Below are positions 1 through 10,520 of a stretch of DNA of 64,000 bases, one piece after another (position 1 is the stretch's first letter; every line of letters begins with the position of its first letter). Below the pieces are notes generated by a model, which saw only the letters and a program-made list of their open reading frames with translations, was not told the DNA's origin and searched no databases. The DNA is from Paracoccaceae bacterium (GTDB lineage Bacteria; Pseudomonadota; Alphaproteobacteria; Rhodobacterales; Rhodobacteraceae). The translations under genes and the position numbers were made by a program. The DNA lies in assembly GCA_902633655.1 (NCBI GenBank), contig CACPHA010000002.1:1-64000 (forward strand). Direction: 5' to 3'.

Positions 1-39
1 TAAGATAAAAGCTGCCAGAATCAAAACCTAACGATGAAC

Positions 40-68
40 AAGGCCCTTACTTCGGTAGGGGCCTTTTT
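40..68. terminator. Rho-independent terminator (perfect 10-bp stem, TTCG loop, T-tract)
   Basis: AGGCCCTTAC-TTCG-GTAGGGGCCT followed by TTTTT, read directly; one G-T pair in the stem. Confidence 0.8.
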
Positions 69-150
69 TAGGGGGAAATCTATGTCCTAAACCTATGTCC
101 TAAAAAATTTAAATTCTCAAAAATATACGATAAAAAAACTTAGTTTCAAT

Positions 151-228
151 GGCGGCCCCTGAAGGACTCGAACCCTCAACCTGCCGATTAGAAGTCGGCT
201 GCTCTATCCAGTTGAGCTAAGGAGCCGC
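151..228 (-). tRNA. tRNA-Arg (anticodon UCU)
   Basis: Reverse complement GCGGCTCCTTAGCTCAACTGGATAGAGCAGCCGACTTCTAATCGGCAGGTTGAGGGTTCGAGTCCTTCAGGGGCCGCC folds as a cloverleaf; anticodon arm GCCGA-CTTCTAA-TCGGC; GGTTCGAGTCC T-arm. Confidence 0.93.
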
Positions 229-328
229 AGAGAACAACTCTTGCATTAGCTGACTTACTCTAGAAATACAAAACGAAAATTAATCGTTTATTAAAAGTAA
301 AATTATTGAGGTCGTTGGGTTGCCTGGA

Positions 329-928
329 TCATTTAAAATCGGAAAGCCACTCATGCCATTCCTCAGGTGTATCAAGATCGGTTTCTGCATGAGAAAAGGG
401 AAGCGTTACATACTGTAACAAACTTGGATATGTTCGTAGAATCGAGCGTGCGCCTTCATCTCCACTTAGGGTTTTAAGATTTTCAAAGGTTGACCTAGGG
501 AACACAACTGGATGGCCTTTCTTTCCATTTGGAGTTATCGCCTGGATGATTGCCTCGGGTGAGCTTTCAAATGCTGTTGCAACTGTTTTTAAATCCATTT
601 GGGTCAGTTCAGGCATATCTGCAGGAACAATCATTGCTCCCTGGATTTCTTTCTGTTGGATCTCGTCAATGGCTGCTGCGATTGAACTGCCCATCCCAAA
701 ATTCACCTCTCCTACTGGAATGATCCGGACCTCTAATCCCAAAAGAAAACTGACTCGAGGATGTGTCAACTCTGGAACTGTAATAAAAACTCTACTGAAA
801 GCTTTGCAGGCCGCCATGGTAATTCTTCTAATTTGAGCAATTCCATTAATGCGCTCTGTCAGTTTATCTCGTCCGCGCATTCGCAAGGATTTTCCTGCGG
901 CAAGTATAATAATGGCAATTTCGGTCAT
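329..928 (-). CDS. MobA-like NTP transferase (molybdenum cofactor cytidylyl/guanylyltransferase family)
   Basis: N-terminal IIILAAGKSLRMRGRDKL, PADMPELT and GHPVVFPRSTF motifs of the MobA-like NTP_transf_3 family; internal Met chosen as start. Confidence 0.75.
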   Translation of the reverse strand: MTEIAIIILAAGKSLRMRGRDKLTERINGIAQIRRITMAACKAFSRVFITVPELTHPRVSFLLGLEVRIIPVGEVNFGMGSSIAAAIDEIQQKEIQGAMIVPADMPELTQMDLKTVATAFESSPEAIIQAITPNGKKGHPVVFPRSTFENLKTLSGDEGARSILRTYPSLLQYVTLPFSHAETDLDTPEEWHEWLSDFK

Positions 929-1474
929 AGGAGATTTTAACTCATTATAAGATAATTTCGTCAAAAAATTAATCTCTGTATAAGTAACTCGTGCAAATTC
1001 GAAAAAAGTGGCAATTCCCTAGCTGAGGGAACCCAATTTCACGAAGTTTGCATCTTTCCCAGAAAATGTAAACTTTGAAAAGTTAGATACAAAAAATGGC
1101 TTCTAAAGGAAAACAGTACATAGGAATAAATTTTTTCGGCTGAATAGTCTGCAGCTCTAAGCAACATTTTATTTCTTGCCATTTAGAGCTGAGGAAATTT
1201 TTCAAATTACTTCTTATTTTCGGAAATTTTGCATCTTGCCACTCCTAACCAAGGGACAGACTGGTAACTTCCCTTTGTTGGATCATTTACCTAATAAAGA
1301 GACTATAAAATTTTAGATTTTTCTGCAGAATCAGAACTTAGAGACCATTTGTCGGAAAATGGAAGCCCATTGTCGCCCTTACCGTTTGACGATGGCTTCT
1401 TTATCTTTAGCCAACTGTGCCAACAAAGTAATTGGCGGCGCAATGTTGATGATTGCAAAAATAGAAAAAGGGAT

Positions 1475-3901
1475 ATGACGGTGAAAACCCATGCACAGGC
1501 TGTAGTAATCGGTGGAGGGGTCATCGGCTGCTCCATTCTCTATCATCTTACTAAACTTGGTTGGCGCGATGTGATCCTTTTAGAACGCGATGAACTAACA
1601 TCTGGCTCAACCTGGCACGCGGCGGCGAATATTCATGGATTACATGACAGCACAAACATTAGTCGCATTCAGCATTATACGATGAATTTGTATAAAGAGT
1701 TGGAGGCTGAAACTGGGCAGGGCTGTGGTGTTTTTCAGCCAGGCTCTTTGTATCTGGCTCAAACGGAAAATCGCTCCCATCAATTACGGTTACAGGCGGC
1801 GAAGGCAAATCTTTACGGGATGAATTTCTCTGAGGTTAACCGCAAGCAGGCCGAAGAGTTGCACCCTTTAGTGAACTACGATGGTATTCGCACAATTATG
1901 TGGGAGCCCGATGGTGGAAATGTGGATCCTTCTGGAGTTACAGCGGCGTATGCGGTGGGCGCAAGGCAGAAAGGGGCGGAGATTTATCGTTTTACCCCGG
2001 TGATAGCAACTACGCAGCAGAATGATGGCAGTTGGCTGGTTGAAACGCCCGAAGGCAACATTTATACGCAATGGATTATTAACGCTGCAGGTCTTTGGGG
2101 ACGCGAGGTGGCAAGGCTCGCCGGTTTTGAGTTACCTTTACAACCAACGGAGCATCAGTACTTTGTTACAGAAACTATAGCAGAAATTGCTAATATGGAT
2201 CATCGCTTACCCTCGGTTGCTGATCGTGACGGAGAGTATTATCTGCGTCAGGAAGGCAAAGGGCTTTTAGTGGGAGCATATGAGCGTGATGTTCGATTTT
2301 GGGCCGAGGATGAAACACCTTCCGGCTTTGGTCATGAGCTTTTTGTAGATGACCTCGAGCGTATTGAAGAAAACATGATGCGTGCGATTGACCGTGTTCC
2401 AGCGGTAGGCGAAGCGGGTATAAAGCGCGTTATCAATGGTCCAATGATTTGGTCACCTGACAGCAACGTTCTTTTTGGCCCCGTCCCTGAACTGAAAAAC
2501 TATTTCTGCTGTAATGGGATTATCCCAGGTTTTAGCCAATCGGGCGGCATGGGCCTTTTGGCAGCCGAATGGATTATTCAAGGTGAAACAAAATACGATA
2601 TGTTTGCCTGGGATATATCCCGCTTTGGTTCTTGGGCGGGCAAAGAGTTCACTAAATCTCGTGTTGGAGATCAATACGCCCACCGATTCAGTATTCACTT
2701 TCCTAATGAAGAGCGCTCTGCAGGCAGACCAGTGCGGACACGTCCTATTTACGGCATGCAAAAGGAGATGGGCGCGGTTATGGGCCTCAACTACGGGTGG
2801 GAACACCCTTTATGGTTTGCCGATGAACCTGGAGTAGTCGACACAAATGGCTTTGCTCGCCAAAACTGGTTCAAGCCTGTAGGAAAAGAATGTAATATGC
2901 TGCGTGACAAAGCAGGTATTATAGATATTTCCAACTTTGCTAAATATGCCGTTTGCGGTGAAAAGGCTCGTGAGTGGCTGGATGCGGTTTTTGCTAACAA
3001 AATGCCAACTGAAGTTGGGCGGTCGTGTCTGACTCCGTTGATTTCAGTGCGGGGGGGTCTTGCCGGCGACTTTACAGTAACAATGCTCGAGGAAGATGAA
3101 TATTGGATACTTGGATCAGGTATGGCAGAGCGCTATCATAAGCGTTTTTTTAATGCTGTAACGCTGCCAAAAGGGGTAACCTTTGAAAGCTGGACAGAGG
3201 CTGTTTGCGGTTTTAATGTTGCAGGTCCAAAATCAAGAGAAATCCTGCAGCGTTTAACAAACACCTCACTGCACACAGAAAATTTCCGTTTCATGCGGTC
3301 CCAGCGTATAGAACTTGCTGGTATACAAGTAGTGGCAATACGCGTTTCATTTACCGGTGATCTCGGTTGGGAAGTGCATTGTAAAACAGAAGATCAGAGC
3401 GCACTTTATTCTGCTTTATTAGAGGCAGGAAAAGAATATGGAGCTGGTCCAGTCGGAGGTCGAGCATTGATGTCAATGCGTGTGGAAAAAGGCTATGGAA
3501 GCTGGTCACGCGAATATAGCCCGGAATATTGGCCTCACGAACAAGGGATGGAGCGTCTTTGTAAGATGGACAAAGATTTTCTCAACAAGCCTGCTTTAGA
3601 AGAGGTGCTTGCCAAAGAACCACGTGAGAGAATGGTGCTCTTGCATTTGCATGATGATGCCGTAAATGCTTCAAACGCCGATGCGACTGGTGGAGAGCCT
3701 ATTTTTAAGCAAGGTAAAGGTGTTGGGCGTGTGACCTCGGGTGCTTATGGCTACACTGTAGGTATGTCGCTGGCACTTGCCATGGTAAAAGGCGTAAGCT
3801 CGGGTGATTTGGTGGATGTAATGGTGCTAGGACAGCCTCATAAGGCAACGGTTCTCCAAAAACCGCCTTTTGACCCAAAGGGTGAAAGGTTAAGGAAATG
3901 A
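1475..3901 (+). CDS. FAD-dependent oxidoreductase / GcvT-domain fusion (dimethylglycine or sarcosine dehydrogenase-like)
   Basis: N-terminal VIGGGVIGCSILYHLTKLGW dinucleotide-binding motif, STWHAAAN FAD-attachment-type motif, C-terminal aminomethyltransferase-like domain; start moved to the ATG before TVKTHAQAVVIGGG. Confidence 0.85.
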   Translation: MTVKTHAQAVVIGGGVIGCSILYHLTKLGWRDVILLERDELTSGSTWHAAANIHGLHDSTNISRIQHYTMNLYKELEAETGQGCGVFQPGSLYLAQTENRSHQLRLQAAKANLYGMNFSEVNRKQAEELHPLVNYDGIRTIMWEPDGGNVDPSGVTAAYAVGARQKGAEIYRFTPVIATTQQNDGSWLVETPEGNIYTQWIINAAGLWGREVARLAGFELPLQPTEHQYFVTETIAEIANMDHRLPSVADRDGEYYLRQEGKGLLVGAYERDVRFWAEDETPSGFGHELFVDDLERIEENMMRAIDRVPAVGEAGIKRVINGPMIWSPDSNVLFGPVPELKNYFCCNGIIPGFSQSGGMGLLAAEWIIQGETKYDMFAWDISRFGSWAGKEFTKSRVGDQYAHRFSIHFPNEERSAGRPVRTRPIYGMQKEMGAVMGLNYGWEHPLWFADEPGVVDTNGFARQNWFKPVGKECNMLRDKAGIIDISNFAKYAVCGEKAREWLDAVFANKMPTEVGRSCLTPLISVRGGLAGDFTVTMLEEDEYWILGSGMAERYHKRFFNAVTLPKGVTFESWTEAVCGFNVAGPKSREILQRLTNTSLHTENFRFMRSQRIELAGIQVVAIRVSFTGDLGWEVHCKTEDQSALYSALLEAGKEYGAGPVGGRALMSMRVEKGYGSWSREYSPEYWPHEQGMERLCKMDKDFLNKPALEEVLAKEPRERMVLLHLHDDAVNASNADATGGEPIFKQGKGVGRVTSGAYGYTVGMSLALAMVKGVSSGDLVDVMVLGQPHKATVLQKPPFDPKGERLRK

Positions 3902-3908
3902 ATACGTA

Positions 3909-5228
3909 CTAAGGCAAAATAGTTAGCGGGCGCATCTTTAACTCTGTAATTCTGTTTCCTTCTCGCTCCATCACTTCAAACCGAAAACCGTGGAAACTGA
4001 AAACTTGACCAACGGTAGGTATCATCTGGCTCTCGTGAATTACGAGACCGGCAACTGTGTTAGCCTCATCATCAGGTAGATTGCACTCAGTCGCGCGGTT
4101 GAAGTCTCTGATTGTCATGCCACCTTCAACCATAAAGTGACCATCTGCTGTACGCTCCAGGCTACTGTCATCAGCTTCGTCAAATTCGTCTGTAATCTCC
4201 CCAACGATCTCTTCCAAAATATCTTCGAGAGTAATTAAGCCGAGAAGGCTACCGTATTCGTCCACTACCAGTGCAAAATGTGCATGTAAGCGCAAAAACT
4301 GACGCATTTGGTCGTCTAGTGCAGTGGTATTGGGTACGAAATAAGGTTTTTTTGCAACTTCAGAAATGTCGAATTTTCTGAGCGCTGTCTTTGGTTGTTT
4401 ACTTGAACTGACTATACGGTGAATTGTGCGTGCCAAATCCTTGGCGTGCAAAACACCTATGATATTCTCTTTATTTTCTTTATAAACTGGCAGCCGCGTA
4501 TGATTGCTTTCCATACATTGATCTAGAATTCTCATCGGATCCTCATCTGCATCCACCATTTCGATATCAGACCTGTGCAGCATAATTTCATCAACGGTCC
4601 GGTCTGCCAGATCAAGCGCACCAAGAATCCGGTCTCTATCTTCTTTTTCTACAATTCCTTCAGAGTGACCGATTTTTAAAGCACCGGCAATTTCTTCGCG
4701 GACTGCAAGTACATTTGTATCAGGGTCTGTTTTTACCCCAAAAAGCCAAAGAAATGCTCTAACGACCCACCTCACAGCAGTCACAACTGGGCTCAGCGTC
4801 AGCGTAACGACTTGGATTGGTCGGCTCGCAAGCGAAGCTGCACGTTCGGCATTTGTGATCGCGTACGTCTTTGGAAGTACTTCTGCGAAGATGAGTACTA
4901 GCACCGTCATTACTAGTGTAGCAAGAACAACAGCGCTTTCCCCAAACATCCTGCCAAGCAAAGCAGTGGCTAGTGATGTTGCCAGAATGTTGACCAGATT
5001 ATTACCTAGAAGAACTGAACCAATTAGTCGTTCGCTGTCTTCCGTTACATCTAGCGCGCGTTGTGCCCCGCGAGACCCTTTATCAGCCTGCGCACGCAAT
5101 TTCCCACGTGATGCGGCAGTTAAAGCGGTTTCGCTGCCTGAGAAAAAACCTGACAGGACAAGAAGTCCAGCAATGGCGGACACCGAAATCCAAAACTCAT
5201 TGTCAAAAAGAAGTGATGCGTTTTCCAT
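3909..5228 (-). CDS. HlyC/CorC family transporter (CNNM + CBS domains + CorC_HlyC domain)
   Basis: FFSGSETALTAASRGKLRA, CBS region and VVDEYGSLLGLITLEDILEEIVGEITDEFD motifs. Confidence 0.88.
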   Translation of the reverse strand: MENASLLFDNEFWISVSAIAGLLVLSGFFSGSETALTAASRGKLRAQADKGSRGAQRALDVTEDSERLIGSVLLGNNLVNILATSLATALLGRMFGESAVVLATLVMTVLVLIFAEVLPKTYAITNAERAASLASRPIQVVTLTLSPVVTAVRWVVRAFLWLFGVKTDPDTNVLAVREEIAGALKIGHSEGIVEKEDRDRILGALDLADRTVDEIMLHRSDIEMVDADEDPMRILDQCMESNHTRLPVYKENKENIIGVLHAKDLARTIHRIVSSSKQPKTALRKFDISEVAKKPYFVPNTTALDDQMRQFLRLHAHFALVVDEYGSLLGLITLEDILEEIVGEITDEFDEADDSSLERTADGHFMVEGGMTIRDFNRATECNLPDDEANTVAGLVIHESQMIPTVGQVFSFHGFRFEVMEREGNRITELKMRPLTILP

Positions 5229-5331
5229 TATCGCGCCGTGGTGCCTATTATGATGACTTATGACGACAAATTGCTTCTTGATCAATAGAAGGTATTAAGT
5301 AAGAGATCTCCCGTGGTTTTTGGGTCCAATT

Positions 5332-6264
5332 CTAGGGTTTTTTCCCGAGAGGATGGTGGTCTTCCACTAGAGTTTGAAGCTTATCTTCGAGGACATGTGT
5401 ATAAATTTCTGTGGTTGCAATATCTGCATGACCGAGAAGCATTTGAATAACTCTGAGGTCTGCTCCGTTGGCTAGTAGGTGAGTTGCAAACGCATGTCTA
5501 ATAGTATGTGGTGAAACTCTTTCAGTCTCTATACCTGCATACGCAGCCCATATTTTGATTTTTTGATAAAACCAATGCCTTGTAAGATGGCCAAGTTTGC
5601 CGGAAGAGGGAAAGAGATAAGGCGACCTCGAACGCCCTTTTTGGATAGTCAATTCCTCTCTTCCATCTCTTAGATCAAGCCAGTATCTAATTGCATTTTT
5701 AGCAGGTTCAGAAAGAGGAACAAGTCGCTCTTTCGATCCCTTTCCAAGAACAATTATCATATTGGGGTTGCCTCTTGTGGCCGCTGCTGGCAAAGCCATT
5801 AACTCGCTCACGCGCATGCCTGTAGCATAAAGCAACTGCATCAGACAGGTTTCACGAGTTCGATCAAAAATAGTCTTGCCGGATTTAGCGGCACCTTCAA
5901 ACAAACCTTCGACTTCTTCCAGCGTTATTGTTCCAGGGAGTTTTTTGACTTTCCTACTACCTTTAATTTGAAGACAGGGATTATCTTTCCGCCAACCTTC
6001 TTCAACGCAAAAAAGAAAATACTGTTTTATTACTGAAAGGCGTCTTGCGCGGGTGGAACTGGCTAGTCGCTTAGAAGTCAAGTTTATAAAATAAGAATCG
6101 ATATCAGTCCGCGATAATGCCATGAGTGATGTTTTATGTGCTTCACACCAACTGGAAACATCTTTCAAATCTCGAGCATAGGCGGCCAAGGTATTTTCAG
6201 AAGCACCTGTTTCAGCAGCCTTGGTTTGTAAAAAAAAAGAGATTTTTTGTAAGTCTTTACTCAT
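5332..6264 (-). CDS. xerD: Tyrosine recombinase XerD/XerC-like
   Basis: LLYATGMRVSEL, HTIRHAFATHLLANGADLRVIQMLLGHADIATTEIYTHV. Confidence 0.85.
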   Translation of the reverse strand: MSKDLQKISFFLQTKAAETGASENTLAAYARDLKDVSSWCEAHKTSLMALSRTDIDSYFINLTSKRLASSTRARRLSVIKQYFLFCVEEGWRKDNPCLQIKGSRKVKKLPGTITLEEVEGLFEGAAKSGKTIFDRTRETCLMQLLYATGMRVSELMALPAAATRGNPNMIIVLGKGSKERLVPLSEPAKNAIRYWLDLRDGREELTIQKGRSRSPYLFPSSGKLGHLTRHWFYQKIKIWAAYAGIETERVSPHTIRHAFATHLLANGADLRVIQMLLGHADIATTEIYTHVLEDKLQTLVEDHHPLGKKP

Positions 6265-7792
6265 CATTTTGAACGAGAAGAAGGAAAAGCGCAGCACGGC
6301 GTGCGGTCTCTTCCAGGCCAACAAGTCTAAGAGTAGCTATAGAATCGATCAAGTCCTGCATATCGCCAGCGCTACCCTTTTCAAATTGAATGATAGCAGT
6401 GAGAATTGTTTCACCTAGTTTGTGTTGTTCCATAAGAGCTGTAACAAAATAGGGGACACGAGATGTCTTAAAGGCTTCGAAAAGTGCTTCCTCTACAACT
6501 GAATTTGGTGAATATTGGGAGAAATCATTAAGTGCAGTTGCTTTGAGCAGCGCTTCTTTAGGGGTGACGGGAGTGCTACGTAATGCTATTAGTTTGTATT
6601 CAGGTGATAAGAAAGAAAGTCTCTCTGCTCTTTTTTCACCTTGCTGTGACAGCTCCATACTCAGTAATGATTTTGAAAACAATCTGGCTACTGGTCCAAT
6701 TAAAGCTTTATGGTCCGGTCGCGCCCAAAGTTCCGAAAGAGCTTCTTCCGCGCGAGTGACGTCTTTCTCTTCAATTGCTTTATCCAGACTCTGTATTAAA
6801 GACACTTTATCCCATATCCCACCGGATGCTGCTGGATCGCGAGCTGTAAAGATTCCCAGATATCTATTGTCGGCGAGCGCTCCGCTGGTTTTTAGACGAT
6901 CAGCAGCCTCGAGCTGTGCTTTCCAACCGTAATTTCCACTGAGGTCATTCACAGCAAATGCGAGTGGTAAGCTAGAGGTTGCCAAAGGTTTTCCAATTGC
7001 TTCATACAGCCGAAACTCTAATGGACTTGATTTTAAGGGTGGTGGAAGTTCTTCAATATTTTCTTCATAATCATAAGCACCTAAAAAGATGTGTAGTAAT
7101 TGGTCTTGCCTCTTATCTAGAACGTTAAGTGCAGAGGTTGCCTCAAGCATCAAATGTGCCGTCATCCAGTCGCCTTTGCGGGCAGTGCAAAAAATACGTT
7201 CTGCGTCATTTGGGTAAGCACTACCTAATTGTATTACCTGATCGCAGGCTGGTAATAATGCCTCACTAAGCATGCTAATATCAAAAAGGCTTGGCACGAG
7301 TTGTGCTGGGAGAGGCGCTGCACGCTCCAAAAGGGCAAGAGCCGGTTCTACTGCACCGTAGTTAATGAGTGTTTCAATGCGTGCGAGTAAAAAAAGGTAG
7401 TTCTCATCGCTGTCGTAAGGTGCATGGCCTTCGGCAAGCAATAATCTGAACAACAGGCTTTGGATTGCGGGATTGTTACTAACATTTAAATCACTTAATA
7501 GGCGAACTAAATCTGAAGATGTACTTTCGTGCCAGATACCCAGCGGAAAGCCTGTTACGCTGGGAGGAAGTAAGCCGACTGCATCTACGCGTGTTTCTGT
7601 TAACGTTGAAACGGCAACGCTAGGTGCGGTTGCTTCAGTTGCCGTAGCAGGTTCTTGCTCAAACCCCTGAATTGCAGGCCTGTTTAACGCCTCTTCTCGA
7701 TTTTTATTCAGCCAACCAATAGCAGACAAAGGCGTTTCTGCGACAGCAAATTGTGGTAGAAATAAAAGAATAACTAATAATTTAGCTTTCAT
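6257..7792 (-). CDS. Conserved hypothetical protein with signal peptide
   Basis: 511-aa ORF, N-terminal MKAKLLVILLFLPQFAVAE signal-like sequence; 8-nt overlap with the XerD ORF. Confidence 0.75.
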   Translation of the reverse strand: MKAKLLVILLFLPQFAVAETPLSAIGWLNKNREEALNRPAIQGFEQEPATATEATAPSVAVSTLTETRVDAVGLLPPSVTGFPLGIWHESTSSDLVRLLSDLNVSNNPAIQSLLFRLLLAEGHAPYDSDENYLFLLARIETLINYGAVEPALALLERAAPLPAQLVPSLFDISMLSEALLPACDQVIQLGSAYPNDAERIFCTARKGDWMTAHLMLEATSALNVLDKRQDQLLHIFLGAYDYEENIEELPPPLKSSPLEFRLYEAIGKPLATSSLPLAFAVNDLSGNYGWKAQLEAADRLKTSGALADNRYLGIFTARDPAASGGIWDKVSLIQSLDKAIEEKDVTRAEEALSELWARPDHKALIGPVARLFSKSLLSMELSQQGEKRAERLSFLSPEYKLIALRSTPVTPKEALLKATALNDFSQYSPNSVVEEALFEAFKTSRVPYFVTALMEQHKLGETILTAIIQFEKGSAGDMQDLIDSIATLRLVGLEETARRAALFLLLVQNDE

Positions 7793-8024
7793 CTAAATCC
7801 ACCGAAATCCGCTGAATAGCTCGGTTTGGCTCAAGAGTGATACCAAATAATGGGCTGATATAAGTGTATAAAATTAAACAGATAACTCCGACAATTGTTA
7901 AATAAAGTAAATATTTAAAGATTTTTCCCATCCTTAAACCCATTCCGTATGTGTACCATAATATAAAGCTATTGACATTCTTATAATTCAAGTTGGTCAT
8001 CCAACATGAATTGAAATTTACCAA
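7782..8024 (-). CDS. Small single-TM hypothetical protein
   Basis: KYLLYLTIVGVICLILYTYI TM segment; overlaps the downstream hypothetical start; true start may be internal. Confidence 0.5.
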   Translation of the reverse strand: MVNFNSCWMTNLNYKNVNSFILWYTYGMGLRMGKIFKYLLYLTIVGVICLILYTYISPLFGITLEPNRAIQRISVDLDES

Positions 8025-8045
8025 AGGATCGCCAATAACGGAACC

Positions 8046-8600
8046 ATGATTCTTAAGATAAAAAAGACAATCGCGTTTGTTGGTATGATGGGAGCAGGCA
8101 AAACGGCAGTTGGTCGCGCGGTTGCAGAAAAACTACAAGCCCGTTTTCTCGATTCAGATAGTGAAATTGAAAGAGCAGCCAACATGAGCATTGCAGAGAT
8201 TTTTGTTCGTGATGGAGAGAAATTTTTTAGAGATCGAGAAGCTCAGATTATTCGAAGGCTATTTGAAAATGAAAAGTGTGTCCTTTCTACTGGGGGTGGA
8301 GCATTTATCAATGCTGAGGTGCGAGATATTATGACGACCTACGGAGTGTCTGTTTGGTTAAAAGTGGACCTTGATCTGCTTTGGTTGCGAGTGAAGAATA
8401 AAGAAAGTAGACCACTTTTAAAGACAAATGATCCCCTTGGATCACTGAAAGAGATTTATGATGCTCGTCAGCAAACTTATGCACTTGCCGATCTTACAGT
8501 AGAATCGGGAAAAGACCTGAGTATTGATGCTATGGCGGATCGGGTGATTGATGCGTTAGTTGCTAAGGAGTTAATTTTGGAGGTCGTAGATGGGCTATAA
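8046..8600 (+). CDS. aroK: Shikimate kinase
   Basis: FVGMMGAGKTAVGRAVAEKL P-loop, FLDSDSEIE, STGGGAF. Confidence 0.92.
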   Translation: MILKIKKTIAFVGMMGAGKTAVGRAVAEKLQARFLDSDSEIERAANMSIAEIFVRDGEKFFRDREAQIIRRLFENEKCVLSTGGGAFINAEVRDIMTTYGVSVWLKVDLDLLWLRVKNKESRPLLKTNDPLGSLKEIYDARQQTYALADLTVESGKDLSIDAMADRVIDALVAKELILEVVDGL

Positions 8601-9702
8601 GATAAATGTACACCTAGGTGAACGTTCTTATGACATTGAGATTGCAGCGGGGCTTCTTGAGCGCACATCTCAGTTTTTAGGTCCAATGCTACATCGGCCT
8701 AGTGTTAAAATCATAACTGATGAAATCGTGCGTTCGCATTATTTAGATGTACTAGTAGGTGCCTTGTCCAAAGATGGTATAGCATCAGATGCTTTAAGCC
8801 TCCCTGCCGGTGAGGCTACAAAATCATGGGCTCAACTTATTCATTCAGTTGAATGGATGCTGGAAAAAAAAATTGAGCGGGGTGATATTGTTATCGCGCT
8901 TGGAGGCGGCGTAATAGGAGACTTGGTCGGTTTTGCAGCAGCAACTCTACTACGTGGAATAAGATTTGTGCAAATTCCTACATCGCTACTTGCTCAGGTG
9001 GATAGTTCCGTGGGTGGTAAAACTGGTATCAATACGCGGCACGGTAAAAACCTAGTTGGTGCCTTCCATCAGCCCAGCCTTGTACTTGCGGACCCATTGG
9101 TTTTGGATACACTAAGTCAGCGGCATTTACTTTCGGGATATGGTGAAATTGTTAAGTATGCCTTGTTGGGGAATGTACAGTTTTTTAATTGGTTGGAGGA
9201 AAACGGTCCTGCTTTGGCAGATGGCGATGTTGAAAAGAGGGCAGAAGCGATAAGCGTTTCATGCCAGATGAAGGCTGATATAATACAAAGGGATGAAACA
9301 GAGCAGGGCGACCGGATCTTATTGAACCTGGGTCATACGTTCTGCCATGCGCTCGAAGTAGCAACTGGTTTTTCTGATCGACTCTTGCACGGTGAGGGAG
9401 TAGCCATTGGCTGCATGCTAGCTTTTAAATTGTCAGCGCGAATGGGGTTATGTTCGCAGGAACATCCATCGCGAGTACTTGAACACCTAAAAAAGATGGG
9501 AATGAAAACAGGTTTGTCAGATATCGCAGGTTCACTTCCATCTGCAGAAGAATTATTGGATCTAATGCAACAAGACAAAAAAGTTATTGATGATAAATTA
9601 AGATTTATTCTCGCCCGAGATATCGGCGATACGTTTGTTACTTCTGATGTTTGTAAGGAAGCTATTTTGGAATTTCTTTCAGATCAGTTGGTACAAAATT
9701 GA
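8590..9702 (+). CDS. aroB: 3-dehydroquinate synthase
   Basis: ALGGGVIGDLVGFAAATLLRGIRFVQIPTSLLAQVDSSVGGKTGIN; overlaps aroK. Confidence 0.95.
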   Translation: MGYKINVHLGERSYDIEIAAGLLERTSQFLGPMLHRPSVKIITDEIVRSHYLDVLVGALSKDGIASDALSLPAGEATKSWAQLIHSVEWMLEKKIERGDIVIALGGGVIGDLVGFAAATLLRGIRFVQIPTSLLAQVDSSVGGKTGINTRHGKNLVGAFHQPSLVLADPLVLDTLSQRHLLSGYGEIVKYALLGNVQFFNWLEENGPALADGDVEKRAEAISVSCQMKADIIQRDETEQGDRILLNLGHTFCHALEVATGFSDRLLHGEGVAIGCMLAFKLSARMGLCSQEHPSRVLEHLKKMGMKTGLSDIAGSLPSAEELLDLMQQDKKVIDDKLRFILARDIGDTFVTSDVCKEAILEFLSDQLVQN

Positions 9703-9897
9703 TCGCTTTGGTGTTTTGAAAAATGATAATTGGCCTGGATCAATAATAACTGTCGCCAAACGATTTTAACCTCTAAGAATATAGAGACAGATAATTAAAT
9801 AAGATTTTCGAAATTTATTTTCTAAAACATAATTGGTACCAGAATCTTTTCTTATCTCAACATTGATCAGGATGTTATTTTTTTTAAAATTAATCGT

Positions 9898-10380
9898 TCA
9901 AAACGGTATTTCATCGTCTAAGTCTTGTGACAGAGATGGTGCTGATTGCGCAGATGCGCCACTATTTTCATTACGGTAACCGTTATCAATTTCGCTAGAA
10001 TATCCTATGTTTTGAGTGGTGCCTTCACTTCTTGCATCCAGCATCGTAAGTTCTGATCGGTAAGGCCGTAATACAACTTCGGTAGCATACCGATCTGAAC
10101 CAGATTGATCCTGCCATTTACGTGTTTCAAGTTGACCTTCGATATAAACCTTAGATCCCTTGCGTAGGTATTGTTCTGCTACGCGTACGAGGGGCTCAGA
10201 GAAAATAGCAACACGATGCCACTCAGTTTTGTCGCGGCGCTCGCCAGTATTTTTATCCTTCCAGTTTTCAGATGTTGCGATGCTCAAGTTGCAGACTTTA
10301 CCACCATTCTGAAAGTTGCGCACTTCAGGATCTGTGCCCAAATTTCCTATCAATATTACTTTGTTAACAGAACCGGCCAT
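9898..10380 (-). CDS. ssb: Single-stranded DNA-binding protein
   Basis: [24 protein letters not shown], acidic C-terminus DLDDEIPF. Confidence 0.96.
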   Translation of the reverse strand: MAGSVNKVILIGNLGTDPEVRNFQNGGKVCNLSIATSENWKDKNTGERRDKTEWHRVAIFSEPLVRVAEQYLRKGSKVYIEGQLETRKWQDQSGSDRYATEVVLRPYRSELTMLDARSEGTTQNIGYSSEIDNGYRNENSGASAQSAPSLSQDLDDEIPF

Positions 10381-10520
10381 ACATTACCTCCTGTGCTTTT
10401 CTTTTGTCGACTAGTACTTTTAGAAAAGCTCCTACCAATAAAAATAGGTTAATGTGTCTGGGAATAATCGGCAAGAGAGGGACAATAAAAATAAAATTTT
10501 TTTTTTAGTGTTTAAAGTTT

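Noticed and set aside
151-228. tRNA-Arg as an integration site for a genomic island
   Set aside because: No integrase next to it and no direct repeat of the tRNA 3' end noticed in the window.
546-836. ORF antisense to the MobA-like gene, and many similar 60-130 aa shadow ORFs (e.g. 2453-2806, 4855-5253, 33589-34104, 43615-44160)
   Set aside because: They lie opposite well-supported genes or relics and show no family motif, domain or plausible initiation context.
5332-6264. XerD-like recombinase as evidence of an integrated element
   Set aside because: It sits among housekeeping genes with no att-like repeats or phage/ICE genes; consistent with the chromosomal dimer-resolution recombinase.
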